A stretch of 64,000 bases of DNA from JAXLYE01 sp046351595 (GTDB lineage: Bacteria > Myxococcota_A > Polyangia > Palsa-1104 > JAEUJZ01): assembly GCA_046351595.1 (NCBI GenBank), contig JAXLYE010000005.1, positions 434,001-498,000 on the forward strand, given 5' to 3'. The notes beneath the pieces are model-generated. The model did no database searches. It saw nothing but the letters and a program-made list of their open reading frames with translations, and had not been told where the DNA came from. Made by a program: the position numbers and the translations under genes. Shown here piece by piece: positions 45,979 through 56,900 of this stretch (position 1 is its first letter; the number at the start of each line of letters is the position of its first letter).

Positions 45979-47834
45979 GGCGCCCGCCCCGCGCCCGCCA
46001 CAGGTCGCGGCTCGGGCCGCTCGTACACCGTCACCAGCGGCACGCCCTCGTGGGTGAGCACGTAGCTCGGCTGCGTCGTCCCGTAGGCGTCCCAGATCCA
46101 GTACTCGTACTTGTTGAAGTGCCTCTCCAGCACCACCATCGCCGTCTCCGAGGCGCGCACGCCCGGCTCCTCGATCCCCGCGTCGTAGACGTCGCGGCGC
46201 AGCAGGCCCTCGCGCTGGGCCACCGGGAGCTGCAGGCTGGCGTCGTGGAAGTACACGGCGCGCGCGCCCCCCGAGGGCAGCGGCGGGCGGCTGTTCAGAA
46301 ACGGCCAAACCCCGCGCGCCGCGTAGCCCCAGAACTGCCGGTTCATGCCGCGCGTCGCCGCCCCCGTCGGGCCGCCGGCCAGCACGTTGTAGTGCGACAG
46401 CCCGTAGGGGTGCGAGCGCCGCGTCTCCAAGAGCGGCGGCAGCAGCACCAGCACCAGCACCGCCGCGCTCAGGCCGAGCGCCGTGGTCCGAGTCAGGCGC
46501 AGCGCGCCGTCGAGCCCCGCCCGCGCCTGCGCGAGCGCCCAGCGCAGCCCCGCGCCCGCGAGCAGCGCCAGGAACGGCATCGCCGGCATCCAGTGCTTCT
46601 CGGCGCCGAAGATCGGCGTGCCCGGGCGCATGATCACCAGCATCGGCCAGGCCAGGCCCAGCACCACCAGCAGGCCGGTCGCGCACGGGTCGACGGGCGC
46701 CGGCCCGCCCGCGTCCCCGGGCCGCCGCGACAGCGAGCGCAGGCCGAGCGCCGCGAGCCCGAGCGTCGTCACCGGCACCGTGAACAGCGTCATCACCGGC
46801 ACGTAGTGCCACGGGTAGGGCGGCAGGTTGTAGTTCCGGCCGAGGTACTCGATGTTGTAGTGCACGTGGTGCAGGTGGAACGCCACGTACTCGGCGAAGC
46901 GGCGGGCGGGGCTCGGCCACAGGTGCGGCCAGCCGACGAACAGCAGCACCGGCCCGAGGATCGCCATGGCCACCGCCCACGGCTGCAGCACGTAGCGCAC
47001 GAGCCCGAGGATGCGGGCGCGCCCCGACGCTGCGCGCGCCTCGGCCAGCAGTCCGCGCCGCACCCACAGCGCGTGGCCGAGCAGCACCGGCGGCAGGAAG
47101 TACGTGTTGTGCTTCGTCAAGAGCCCCAGCCCGAGCAGCCCGCCGGCGGTCACGGCCCAGCGCCGGGTGCCGCTCTGCTGCGCCCGCAGGTACGCCCAGG
47201 TGATGAGGAAGATCAGCGCCGCGACGGGCGCGTCGAAGCACGCGAGCTGGGCGTGGAAGAACGTGCGCGGCATCAGGAACACCAGCGCCGCCGCCGCCAG
47301 CCCAGCCAGCCGCCCGCGCCAGCGCGCCCCGAACAGGTACACCGCGCCGACGAGCACGCCCCACAAAAGGTGAGACGGCAGCCGCATCGCCTGGCTGCCC
47401 GTGAGCAGCCCGAGCGTGCGGTGGCGCTGCGGGTAGACGAGCGGGTGCAGCCCGGTCTCGCGCGGGCAGTCGCAGCGGTGCAAAAGCCGCCACGACAGCC
47501 CGAACAGCGTCTTCATCAGCGGCGGGTGCTCGCGGTTCGAGGCGAAGTAGCGGTCGATGAGCCGGGCATCGCCGAGGGCGCGCAGCCGGCCGCGCCCGAG
47601 CTCGGTGAGCAGCTCGCCGTAGTAGGCGATCTGCTGCTCGGCGGCGTTGAAGTAGATCACCTCGTCGCGCGGCACGCCCAGGCTGCGGCTCGCCATCTGC
47701 AGCGACAGCGCCGCGACCAGCGCGAGGGCGAGCGCCACCAGCCGATCGACCCGGGCGCTGCGCCTGTGCGCGCCGTCGGCGGCGTCGACGCTGACTGGAG
47801 CTCCGGCTCCGGTTCCGGTTGCCGCGGGCGTCAT
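45975..47834 (-). CDS. PMT/ArnT-like (GT39/GT83) membrane glycosyltransferase
   Basis: A 619-residue multi-pass protein. The first extracytoplasmic loop carries GVPRDEVIYFNAAEQQ (Asp-Glu pair near residue 55) and REHPPLMKTLFGLSWRLL, the acidic and HPP signatures of ArnT/PMT-type GT-C enzymes. FLMPRTFFHAQLACFDAPVAALIFL is the usual second-loop segment. Such enzymes use polyprenyl-phosphate sugars to glycosylate proteins or lipids outside the cytoplasmic membrane. The C-terminal 130 residues form a soluble domain. ATG start overlapping the upstream TGA (ATGA). Confidence 0.85.
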   Translation of the reverse strand: MTPAATGTGAGAPVSVDAADGAHRRSARVDRLVALALALVAALSLQMASRSLGVPRDEVIYFNAAEQQIAYYGELLTELGRGRLRALGDARLIDRYFASNREHPPLMKTLFGLSWRLLHRCDCPRETGLHPLVYPQRHRTLGLLTGSQAMRLPSHLLWGVLVGAVYLFGARWRGRLAGLAAAALVFLMPRTFFHAQLACFDAPVAALIFLITWAYLRAQQSGTRRWAVTAGGLLGLGLLTKHNTYFLPPVLLGHALWVRRGLLAEARAASGRARILGLVRYVLQPWAVAMAILGPVLLFVGWPHLWPSPARRFAEYVAFHLHHVHYNIEYLGRNYNLPPYPWHYVPVMTLFTVPVTTLGLAALGLRSLSRRPGDAGGPAPVDPCATGLLVVLGLAWPMLVIMRPGTPIFGAEKHWMPAMPFLALLAGAGLRWALAQARAGLDGALRLTRTTALGLSAAVLVLVLLPPLLETRRSHPYGLSHYNVLAGGPTGAATRGMNRQFWGYAARGVWPFLNSRPPLPSGGARAVYFHDASLQLPVAQREGLLRRDVYDAGIEEPGVRASETAMVVLERHFNKYEYWIWDAYGTTQPSYVLTHEGVPLVTVYERPEPRPVAGAGRAP

Positions 47835-49024
47835 CGCCGGATCTCTCCGTGCAGCGCGACGAGGTGGTTGGTGGCGCTCTGCGCCGCGACCTCGATGCGC
47901 AGGCTGTGGCGCGCCCCCGCGGCGCTGGCCGGCAGCGGGATCTCCGTCGGTAGGAACGGCTGGTGCACCTCGACCCAGAGCGCGATGCGGGCCGCGCCGT
48001 GATCCAGATCCACCACCACCTCGGACGGTCCCTTGGCGGTCTTGCGGCGGTGGAAGTCGTGGTGCCCGAGCCACAGCACCAGCCGCCCGCCGCGCCAGTC
48101 GTCGTCGCTGATGCCGGTCCAGGTCAGGGCGGTGCGGCCGCCCTCGGCAGCCTCGACGACCACGGCGCGGCGCGGCTGGTAGTCCACCTCGGCGGTACGC
48201 CGCTCGACGCTGCCGCGCTCGCAGCGGAAGGCGCCGGCCGGGCCTCGCGGCGGCTGCGGGCCCGGCGGCGGTCCGCTGAACAGGCACGGCTGCTCGCCGG
48301 CGGTCGCAGCCCCGGCAGCCCCGGCACTCGGTGCAGCCGCGGGCCCGGCGGTGCGGCCCAAGGTCACCATCGCGGCCATGAGCTGCTCCGTCAGATCGAA
48401 GGTCACGGCCACGGGCTTTTGCGGGTAGCGCGCGAGCACGAGCCGCCCGAACCGTCGCTGCGAGTCCGCGCTCAGCCCGAGTGTGTCGGCGCTGCGCTGG
48501 TCCGCGAACGACAGCTCGAAGATGCGGCCGAAGCGCGCGGCGTCGGCGCGGCCGACCATGCTCGCGGGCATCAGGTCGCCGAGCTCGCGCTGGACCAGCG
48601 GCGCGATCCACGGCGGCGCCGTCGCGATGAGGTCCCCCGGCCGGAACTCCGCGCGCAGCGCTGCCGCCGCCTGCTTCACGTCGGCGTCGGGCAGGGTGCG
48701 CGGGAACAGCGCCGCGGCGAGCTCCCACAGCGCCAGCCCGACGACGAGCAGGAGCGGCCCGAGCAGCGCCAGGCGCGGGCCCCGGCCGCGGCCCCGGGTG
48801 TCGCCTGTAGCGCCGGAGTCGGCGTAGGAGTCGGCGCCGGCCCGCGGCTGCGGCGTCGTCGGGGACGCGTCCTGCTCAGCCGGAGGCGGCGCGAGCGTCA
48901 GGGTCCAGAGGCCGGCCGCGGCCTCGGGCAGCGCCAGGACCGGCCACGGCAGCACCTCGACCCGACGGCGCGCGCCCTCCCGGCGAGGGCGGCGCGACGG
49001 CAGACGGACAGCTTCAGGGATCAC
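47831..49024 (-). CDS. Hypothetical membrane-anchored protein, first gene of the glycan operon
   Basis: A 397-residue protein with an Arg-rich N-terminus and one transmembrane helix near residue 85-105 (LALLGPLLLVVGLALWELAAAL). A periplasmic-type domain starts VKQAAAALRAEFRPGDLIATAPPWIAPLVQRELGDLMPASMVGRADAARFG. The end is beta-rich (VVVDLDHGAARIALWVEVHQPFLPTEIPLP). I do not recognise a family. The FRPGDLIATAPPW motif resembles segments following the helices in some GT-C proteins, so it may be an accessory subunit. The GTG at 49022-49024 is the likely start, with no clear ribosome site. Its stop overlaps the ArnT-like start. Confidence 0.6.
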   Translation of the reverse strand: MIPEAVRLPSRRPRREGARRRVEVLPWPVLALPEAAAGLWTLTLAPPPAEQDASPTTPQPRAGADSYADSGATGDTRGRGRGPRLALLGPLLLVVGLALWELAAALFPRTLPDADVKQAAAALRAEFRPGDLIATAPPWIAPLVQRELGDLMPASMVGRADAARFGRIFELSFADQRSADTLGLSADSQRRFGRLVLARYPQKPVAVTFDLTEQLMAAMVTLGRTAGPAAAPSAGAAGAATAGEQPCLFSGPPPGPQPPRGPAGAFRCERGSVERRTAEVDYQPRRAVVVEAAEGGRTALTWTGISDDDWRGGRLVLWLGHHDFHRRKTAKGPSEVVVDLDHGAARIALWVEVHQPFLPTEIPLPASAAGARHSLRIEVAAQSATNHLVALHGEIRR

Positions 49025-49201
49025 GGCGGCGCATCCTAGCAAAGGATGCCGCGAGCGCGACCGCAACATCTTCTTCGCGCGCCGCTTCCGGGACGAGGCG
49101 GGCCGCTAGCCGCCGCCTCGGCCCCGCGCCGAGCCTGCCCCGCCGACCCGCACCGGCCTTTCACCGGGGCCCGCGGATCAGCGGATATACTCGTTGATAC
49201 C

Positions 49202-50524
<1,323 letters not shown>

Positions 50525-50552
50525 GCGCGCGCGGGCGCAGTAAAACCGGCCG

Positions 50553-51773
50553 ATGCGCAGGCACCGCTCCTCCTTAACGCCCTCCTGCTCCGCCGGCATC
50601 GCTCCCCCGCCTCGGGCCTCGGCCGCTCGGCCGCGGCGGGCCGGTCGCGCCTTCTTGCTATCCGTGCTGCTCGGGCTCGCGATCCTGGTCGCCAGCCAGC
50701 GGCGCGCCCAGGCCGCCGAGCCGGCGAGCGGGCTGGAGGAGGCGACCGCCGCGCGCTTCGCCGAGCTCGCGCTCGCGTGCGTCCACAAGGAGTACCCGAA
50801 CAAGCTCTCGCACGTACTGAACGGCGACGCGGACGTCCGGCCGCCGCGGCAGCTGACGCCGGCGTTCTTCGGCTGCTTCGACTGGCACTCGGCGGTGCAC
50901 GGGCACTGGCTGCTGGCGCGCCTCGTGCGCCGGTTCCCGACGGCGCCGTTTGCGCCGCGCGCGCTCGCCGCGCTCGCCCGCAGCCTGACCGCCAAAAACC
51001 TCGTGCGCGAGGCCGAGTACCTGCGCGCCAAGGGCCGCCAGAGCTTCGAGCGGCCGTACGGCCTGGCGTGGCTGCTGCAGCTCGTGGCCGAGCTCGCGGA
51101 GTGGGACGCACCGGCGGGCCGGTCGATGCGCGCCGCGCTCGTGCCGCTGGAGCGCGCGGCGGTGGAGCGGCTCGGCACCTGGCTGCCGAAGCTGAGCCGG
51201 CCCGTGCGCTCGGGAGAGCACAGCCAGACCGCGTTCGCGCTCGGGCTGGTGCTGGACTACGCGCGCACCCGGCGGCCGGGCGAGTCGGCGCCGCACGACC
51301 CGGCGCTGGAGGCGCTGGTGCTCGAGCGCGCGCGCACCTTCTTCCTGGGCGATCGCGCCTGCCCGGTGGACTACGAGCCCTCGGGCGAGGACTTCCTGTC
51401 GCCGTGCCTGGCCGAGGCGGATCTGATGCGCCGGGTGCTGCCGCCGGCCGAGTTTGCGACGTGGCTCGGCGGCTTCCTGCCGCCCGCGGCGCTGCAGAAG
51501 GGCACGCTCCGGCCGCAGGTCGTGACCGATCCCAGCGACGGCAAGCTCGCGCACCTGGACGGCCTCAACCTGTCGCGCGCGTTCATGCTCGAGGGCCTGG
51601 TCGGCGCGCTTGCGCCCGCGGACCCGCGCCGCGCCGAGCTCGGCGAGCTCGCCGCCGCCCACCGCACCGCGGGCCTGCGCTCGGTGACCGGCGCGCACTA
51701 CGAGGGCGGCCACTGGCTGGGCAGCTTCGCGACGTACCTTGTCACCGGCCGCGGCCTCGCGGGCGCGCGCTGA
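50553..51773 (+). CDS. DUF2891 family protein
   Basis: A 406-residue protein. An N-terminal hydrophobic segment (GRAFLLSVLLGLAILVASQRRAQAAEP) reads as a signal peptide. The body matches DUF2891: EYPNKLSHVLNGDADVRPPRQLTPAFFGCFDWHSAVHGHWLLARL, then GEHSQTAFALGL and GEDFLSPCLAEADLMRRVL, and HLDGLNLSRAFMLEGL near the end. The fold is an alpha/alpha toroid-like helical domain in this family, but the activity is unknown; conserved His, Asp and Glu suggest an enzyme, perhaps acting on glycans. The start is the ATG at 50553, 29 nt after the kinase gene. Confidence 0.85.
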   Translation: MRRHRSSLTPSCSAGIAPPPRASAARPRRAGRAFLLSVLLGLAILVASQRRAQAAEPASGLEEATAARFAELALACVHKEYPNKLSHVLNGDADVRPPRQLTPAFFGCFDWHSAVHGHWLLARLVRRFPTAPFAPRALAALARSLTAKNLVREAEYLRAKGRQSFERPYGLAWLLQLVAELAEWDAPAGRSMRAALVPLERAAVERLGTWLPKLSRPVRSGEHSQTAFALGLVLDYARTRRPGESAPHDPALEALVLERARTFFLGDRACPVDYEPSGEDFLSPCLAEADLMRRVLPPAEFATWLGGFLPPAALQKGTLRPQVVTDPSDGKLAHLDGLNLSRAFMLEGLVGALAPADPRRAELGELAAAHRTAGLRSVTGAHYEGGHWLGSFATYLVTGRGLAGAR

Positions 51774-51847
51774 GCGGGCGGGCCGGTCGGCCTGCGGCAA
51801 CAGCCCGCTGGCGCCGCGGCGGGCCTTGGCGGTACCTTCTGCCCGGC

Positions 51848-52888
51848 ATGAAGACGGCGCTTTGCACCGGCATCACCGGGCAGGACGGGGCGTACCTGGC
51901 CGACCTGCTCATCCGACGGGGGTATGTCGTCCACGGCGTCATCCGCCGGGCCTCCAGCTTCAACACCGGGCGCCTGGAGCCGCTCTACCGCGACCCGCAC
52001 GATCCCGACGCCCGGCTGTTCCTGCACTACGGCGATCTCACCGACGGCACCAGCCTGCGCCGCATCATCGAGGCGACGCGCCCCGACGAGGTCTATAACC
52101 TGGCCGCGCAGTCGCACGTCCGCGTCTCGTTCGAGCAGCCCGAGTACACCGCCGACGTGGTCTTTAACGGCACGCTGCGCCTGCTCGAGACGCTGCGCGA
52201 CTACACCGCGCTGACCGGCCGCCGCGTCCGCATCTACCAGGCCGGCTCGTCGGAGATGTACGGCGACTCGGCGCCGCCGCAGAGCGAGACCACGCCGTTC
52301 TCGCCGCGCAGCCCGTACGCGGTCAGCAAGGTCGCGGCCCACTTCATCGCCCGGAACTACCGCGAGGCGTACGGCATGTTCGTCGCCAACGGCATCCTGT
52401 TCAACCACGAGAGCCCGCTGCGCGGCGAGACCTTCGTGACGCGCAAGATCACGCGCGCCGCCGCCCGCATCCGGCTCGGGCTGCAGGACAAGCTGTACCT
52501 GGGCAACCTCGACGCGGTGCGCGACTGGGGCTTCGCGGGCGACTATGTCGAGGCGATGTGGCGCATGCTGCAGCACGATACGCCCGACGACTTCGTCATC
52601 GCCACCGGCGAGAGCCGCACCGTGCGCGAGTTCCTCGAGGCGAGCTTCTCGCGCCTTGCGCTGCGCTGGCAGGACCACGTCGTCATCGACCCGCGCTACT
52701 TCCGCCCGACCGAGGTCGCGGCGCTGCGCGGCGACGCCGGCAAGGCGCGGCGGCTCCTCGGCTGGCAGCCGCGCCGCTCGTTCGGCGAGCTGGTGGCGGT
52801 GATGGTCGATCACGATCTCGAGCTGGCGCGCCAGGAGCGGACGCTGCGTGACGCCGGCCACGCCCTCGACGGGCCGACGCTGTCCTGA
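51848..52888 (+). CDS. gmd: GDP-mannose 4,6-dehydratase
   Basis: A 346-residue SDR enzyme that converts GDP-D-mannose to GDP-4-keto-6-deoxy-D-mannose, the precursor of fucose, rhamnose or perosamine donors. The NAD(P) motif is TGITGQDGAYLADLLIRRGY. The Gmd segment RRASSFNTGRLEPLY and the catalytic SSEMYG and SPYAVSKVAAH (Tyr-x3-Lys) are intact, as is NGILFNHESPLRGETFVTRKI. The start is the ATG at 51848. No epimerase or reductase follows directly, so the next step must be encoded elsewhere. It probably feeds the glycan made by the 37.7-49 kb operon. Confidence 0.95.
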   Translation: MKTALCTGITGQDGAYLADLLIRRGYVVHGVIRRASSFNTGRLEPLYRDPHDPDARLFLHYGDLTDGTSLRRIIEATRPDEVYNLAAQSHVRVSFEQPEYTADVVFNGTLRLLETLRDYTALTGRRVRIYQAGSSEMYGDSAPPQSETTPFSPRSPYAVSKVAAHFIARNYREAYGMFVANGILFNHESPLRGETFVTRKITRAAARIRLGLQDKLYLGNLDAVRDWGFAGDYVEAMWRMLQHDTPDDFVIATGESRTVREFLEASFSRLALRWQDHVVIDPRYFRPTEVAALRGDAGKARRLLGWQPRRSFGELVAVMVDHDLELARQERTLRDAGHALDGPTLS

Positions 52889-52913
52889 CGGCCTGCTAGG
52901 GCTTCACCTGAAC

Positions 52914-52956
52914 CAAAGCGAACGGGTTTTGTACCAATCGGTACATTTGCGCTTTG
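52914..52956 (+). promoter_or_regulatory. Nested inverted repeats with GTACC-N4-GGTAC core
   Basis: The outer arms are CAAAGCG (52914-52920) and CGCTTTG (52950-52956). Inside lies TGTACC-AATC-GGTACA (52930-52945). The sequence sits in an unusually AT-rich spacer 96-138 bp before the TPR protein gene. It fits a dimeric regulator site, possibly within the promoter. The same GTACC-N4-GGTAC core recurs at 59219-59232. Confidence 0.6.
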
Positions 52957-53051
52957 ATCTCGGGAGATTATTCTCGATTTGACGACGGGAGCGCGGGAGC
53001 GCGTTGGCGGCACGGCCCTTGCTGAGTACCAGGCAGGGGATTTGGCCGCTC

Positions 53052-53903
53052 ATGATCAAGAACTGCACTCCTCGTATCGTCCTCTCTGTCGGTCTGGCTG
53101 GTTCACTCTGTCTTGTGGCGCTCGCGACCGAGGCCCGCGCGCAAGGCGGTACGGCGGCCCCGGCCGCGACGCCCGCAGCGACGCCCGCGGCGACGCCCAT
53201 GGCGACGACAGCTGCTCCGGCCGCGACGCCCGCGCCCGGTGCGCCGCAGCCGGCTGCGGGCGGCACCGCGACGAAGCCGCAGCTGCCCGCCGGCGTGCTC
53301 GAAGAGGCGCAGCGCCTATATCAGTTTGGCCAAGACGCCTATAACAAAGGTCGATATGACGTCGCCTTTGGATCATTCAATCGCGTATATCAACTTACCA
53401 AGTCTCCAGATCTGCTCTATAACCTCGCCAAGGTCGCGCTCAAGCTGGATCAGAAAGAGGTCGCGGTTGGCTATTACCGCCAGTACCTGAGCAGCCACCC
53501 GCCGGACGAGGCCGAGGTGCAGAAGGAGATGGACGCGCTGACCGGCGGCCCGGCCCCGGCGCCCGCTCCCGTCGCACCGCCGCCCGTGCCGAGCGACAGC
53601 GACACCAAGATGCCGCGCTGGGTGCCCTGGGCGATGATCGGCGGCGGCGCCGGGCTGCTCGGCATCTCGCTCGGACTGCTCCTGGCCGGCGGCATCTCGC
53701 CGGCCGAGACCGCGGCGGATCAGACGCAGCGCCGCGCGATGCTGGCCGCCGGCGGCGTGCTCGGCGGCATCGGCCTGGCCGCCACCGTCGGCGGCGTCGT
53801 GCTCAAGGTGCGCGACAAGAGCGCCAAGCCGGCGACGGCGGCAAGAACCATGATGGCCCTGGCCCCGTGGGGGGCCGGCCTGCAGCTCGTCGGAACGTAC
53901 TGA
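53052..53903 (+). CDS. TPR-containing envelope membrane protein
   Basis: A 283-residue protein. The signal peptide (MIKNCTPRIVLSVGLAGSLCLVALATEARAQ) is followed by an Ala/Thr/Pro-rich repeat stretch (residues about 33-75) and one or two tetratricopeptide-like repeats (QLPAGVLEEAQRLYQFGQDAYNKGRYDVAFGSFNRVYQL, then SPDLLYNLAKVALKLDQKEVAVGYYRQYL). Two C-terminal transmembrane helices follow (WAMIGGGAGLLGISLGLLLAGG and LAAGGVLGGIGLAATVGGVVL). This layout is common in Myxococcota. Codons in the TPR core (about 53315-53430) are strikingly AT-rich. The start is the ATG at 53052. Confidence 0.8.
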   Translation: MIKNCTPRIVLSVGLAGSLCLVALATEARAQGGTAAPAATPAATPAATPMATTAAPAATPAPGAPQPAAGGTATKPQLPAGVLEEAQRLYQFGQDAYNKGRYDVAFGSFNRVYQLTKSPDLLYNLAKVALKLDQKEVAVGYYRQYLSSHPPDEAEVQKEMDALTGGPAPAPAPVAPPPVPSDSDTKMPRWVPWAMIGGGAGLLGISLGLLLAGGISPAETAADQTQRRAMLAAGGVLGGIGLAATVGGVVLKVRDKSAKPATAARTMMALAPWGAGLQLVGTY

Positions 53904-53968
53904 GCGCGGGACCGGCGCCGCGCCGCCGGCCGCTCTCGCTCCTTCAGCGAAGCTCGAGGTCCCTGACC

Positions 53969-56900
53969 ATGAAGAACCCAACGCGTCCAACTTCTCGGCT
54001 GTGGTCCGTCGTATCGGCCGGCGTGCCGGTGCTCCTGCCGCTCCTCTTGCCGCTCCTGGGGTCGTGCAAGGGCGAGATCCACTCGCCGGCAGCGACGGTC
54101 GAGGGCGTCGAGCCGCAGGTCGTCTGCGCCGTGCAGAAGACCACCCCGATCACCGTGCGCGGCCAGAACTTCACGCCGCTGCCGATCCGCACCCTGACCG
54201 ACAACCCCGCCCTCGAGCTGCCGCAGCTGTTCCTGTCGCAGCGCACGCAGCTCGACAACACCCCCGGCACCGCAGGTGAAATCCGCTTATACGATGGCGC
54301 CGATCAGGCGCACGTGCGCTTCACCAGCGCGACCGAGATGGGCTTCGACGTCTACCCGGGCATGGTCGTCACCGACTTCGACGCCGGCACCGCCGGCAGC
54401 GACCTGGCGACCGGTCTGTACGACGTCATCGTCCAGAACCCCGACGGCATCCGCGCGGTCAAGGAGAGCGCGATGACCGTGGTGCCGCCGCCGACCCTCA
54501 GCCTGGTCGCGCCCAACCCGGCGTGCAACGAGCAGGCGGAGGCTTCGTTCACGCTGACCGGCACCAACCTGCTGCGCATCGACGGCATGCTGCCCACCGC
54601 CAGCTTCACGCTCAGCGACGGCAGCGGCCAGCCGATCACGGCGCGCACGACCGCCGCGGACAAGTGCATCACCCTGCCCGCGCCGCTCGGCGTCCTGGTC
54701 GAGTCGTGCACCGAGATCACCGTCGCCGTCGACAAGGGCGCCCTGGCCCCGGCGAGCTACAAGGTCGCCGTCACAAACCCCGGCGCCGCCAGCTGCATGT
54801 CGCAGGAGGACGTGCGCACCGTGATCATCCCGGCGCCCGTCGTCACCTCGGCGATGACGCTGGCGGTGTGCTCGATCGCCGACACCATGCTGCAGGTGAC
54901 GGGCCAGAGCTTCCTGCACATTTTGCGTCCGAGCTCGCTCACGCCGACGGTGAAGATCAACGGCCAGAGCTTCACCACCACCGTCGACAACTGCATGCCG
55001 ATCGTCGACTCGCCGGACGCCGAGCTGTGCGGGACGCTGAGCTTCACGGTGCCGGCCGGCGCGCTCGGCACCCCCGGCATGTACACCGCCACCATCGTCA
55101 ACCCGGGCCAGGACGCGTGCTCGACGAGCATGACGATCAACATCGACGTGGTCGGCCCGCCGACGATCACCAACGCCACGCCCAAGATCATCTGCGCCGG
55201 CGGCGGCACCGTCACCATCACCGGCACCAACCTGTACAGCGGCGGCACCGCGCTCATCCAGAGCATCCCCGCGTCCGCGTACACCGCGAGCAACGGCACC
55301 ACCGCGATGGCGACGTTCTCGGGCCCGCTGCCCGTCGGCGGCCCGTACCCGCTGACGGTGCGCAACCAGCTCGGCTGCGAGGCGACGCTGCCCGCCGCCA
55401 TCACCGTGTCGCCGGGCCCGGCCATCCTGTTCGTCGACCCGCCCGCGATCCCCAACGTCACGACGATCCAGGCGACGGTCTACGCCACCGGCGTCAGCCC
55501 GCCCATCAAGACCATCAGCATCGCGCCCGCCGGCACCGCGACGTACACGACGCTGGCGCTGGCCACTCCCGATCCGCAGTTCCCCAACCGCGGCCTGGTC
55601 ACCATCCCCGCCGGCCTGGCCGCGGGCAAGTACGACATGCGCCTGGATGATCAGTCGACGTGCTCGGCGTATCTGCCCGGCGCGCTCAAGGTGGTGTCGC
55701 AGGCGACGCTGACCGTGACCAGCGTGACCCCGGCCTTCGGCAGCTCGGCGCAGGACACCGCCGTCGTCATCACCGGCGCCGGCTTCGTCAGCACGCCGCG
55801 CGCGTACCTGTCCCCGTCCAACGGCGTCGGCAAGGCGCTGGCGCTGGCCGCGGTCACGTTCCAGAGCGGCACCTCGCTGAGCGCGGTGGCGCGCTCGGGC
55901 CTGCCCGCCGGCCAGTACGACCTCATCGTCGTCAACCCCGACGGCAGCTACGGAATCAAGAAGATGGCCTACACCGTGACGTCGGCGACCGCGCCGCCGC
56001 CGGTCGTCACCAGCATCGCGCCCTCGTCGTTCGTGACCGGCTCGCCGACGACCGCGACGATCAGCGGCTCGGGCTTCCGCAGCGGCGCCACGCTGACCGT
56101 GTCGTGCCAGGACGCCGCGGGCGCGCCGGTCGCGGGCGGCGCCGGCAGCGTCACCACGGTCACCGCGACGACGATCACCGCGACGCTCACCGGCACCGGC
56201 ATCGTCTGCATCGTCCGCGTCACCAACCAGGACGGCACGTACTTCGACTACTCGGCCATCGGCGTGACCAACGCGTCGCTGAACCTCACCGGGTTCAAGA
56301 GCGGCACCAGCCTGACCATCGGCCGCCGCGCGCTCGGCGCCACCGCCGGCCGACCGACCCCGGTCGCGCGCTTCGTCTACGCCATCGGCGGCGACAACGG
56401 CACCGACAACAAGCCCACGGCCACCGTCGAGGCCGCGCCCACCGCGCTCAACGGCGTCCTCGGCACCTTCTTCACGCTGGCGACGTCGCTGCCCAAGGCG
56501 CTGTCGTTCCAGGGCGTCGGCCTCATCGGCCGCTTCATCTACGCGGTCGGCGGCTTCGACGGCACCGCCGCGGTCAAGGACGTCTACCGCTCCGAGATCC
56601 TCAACCCGCTGGCCGCGCCGCAGGTGACCGACGCCGACGTGCGCTACAGCGCGACCACGGGCCTCGGCGCCGGCATCTACACCTACCGCGTCGCGGCGGT
56701 GCTCGGCGCGACCGACGCCAACAACCCGGGCGGCGAGACGCTGGCCTCGGACTTCTTCCCGATCCAGCTGCCGGCCGCGGGGCAGGGCGCGGGCAAGCTG
56801 CAGGTCTACGTCTACTGGTCGGCGATCCCCGGCGCGATGAGCTACCGCATCTACCGCTCGCCCAAGGCCAACGACCCGGCCGGCAAGGAGCTGCTGGTCG

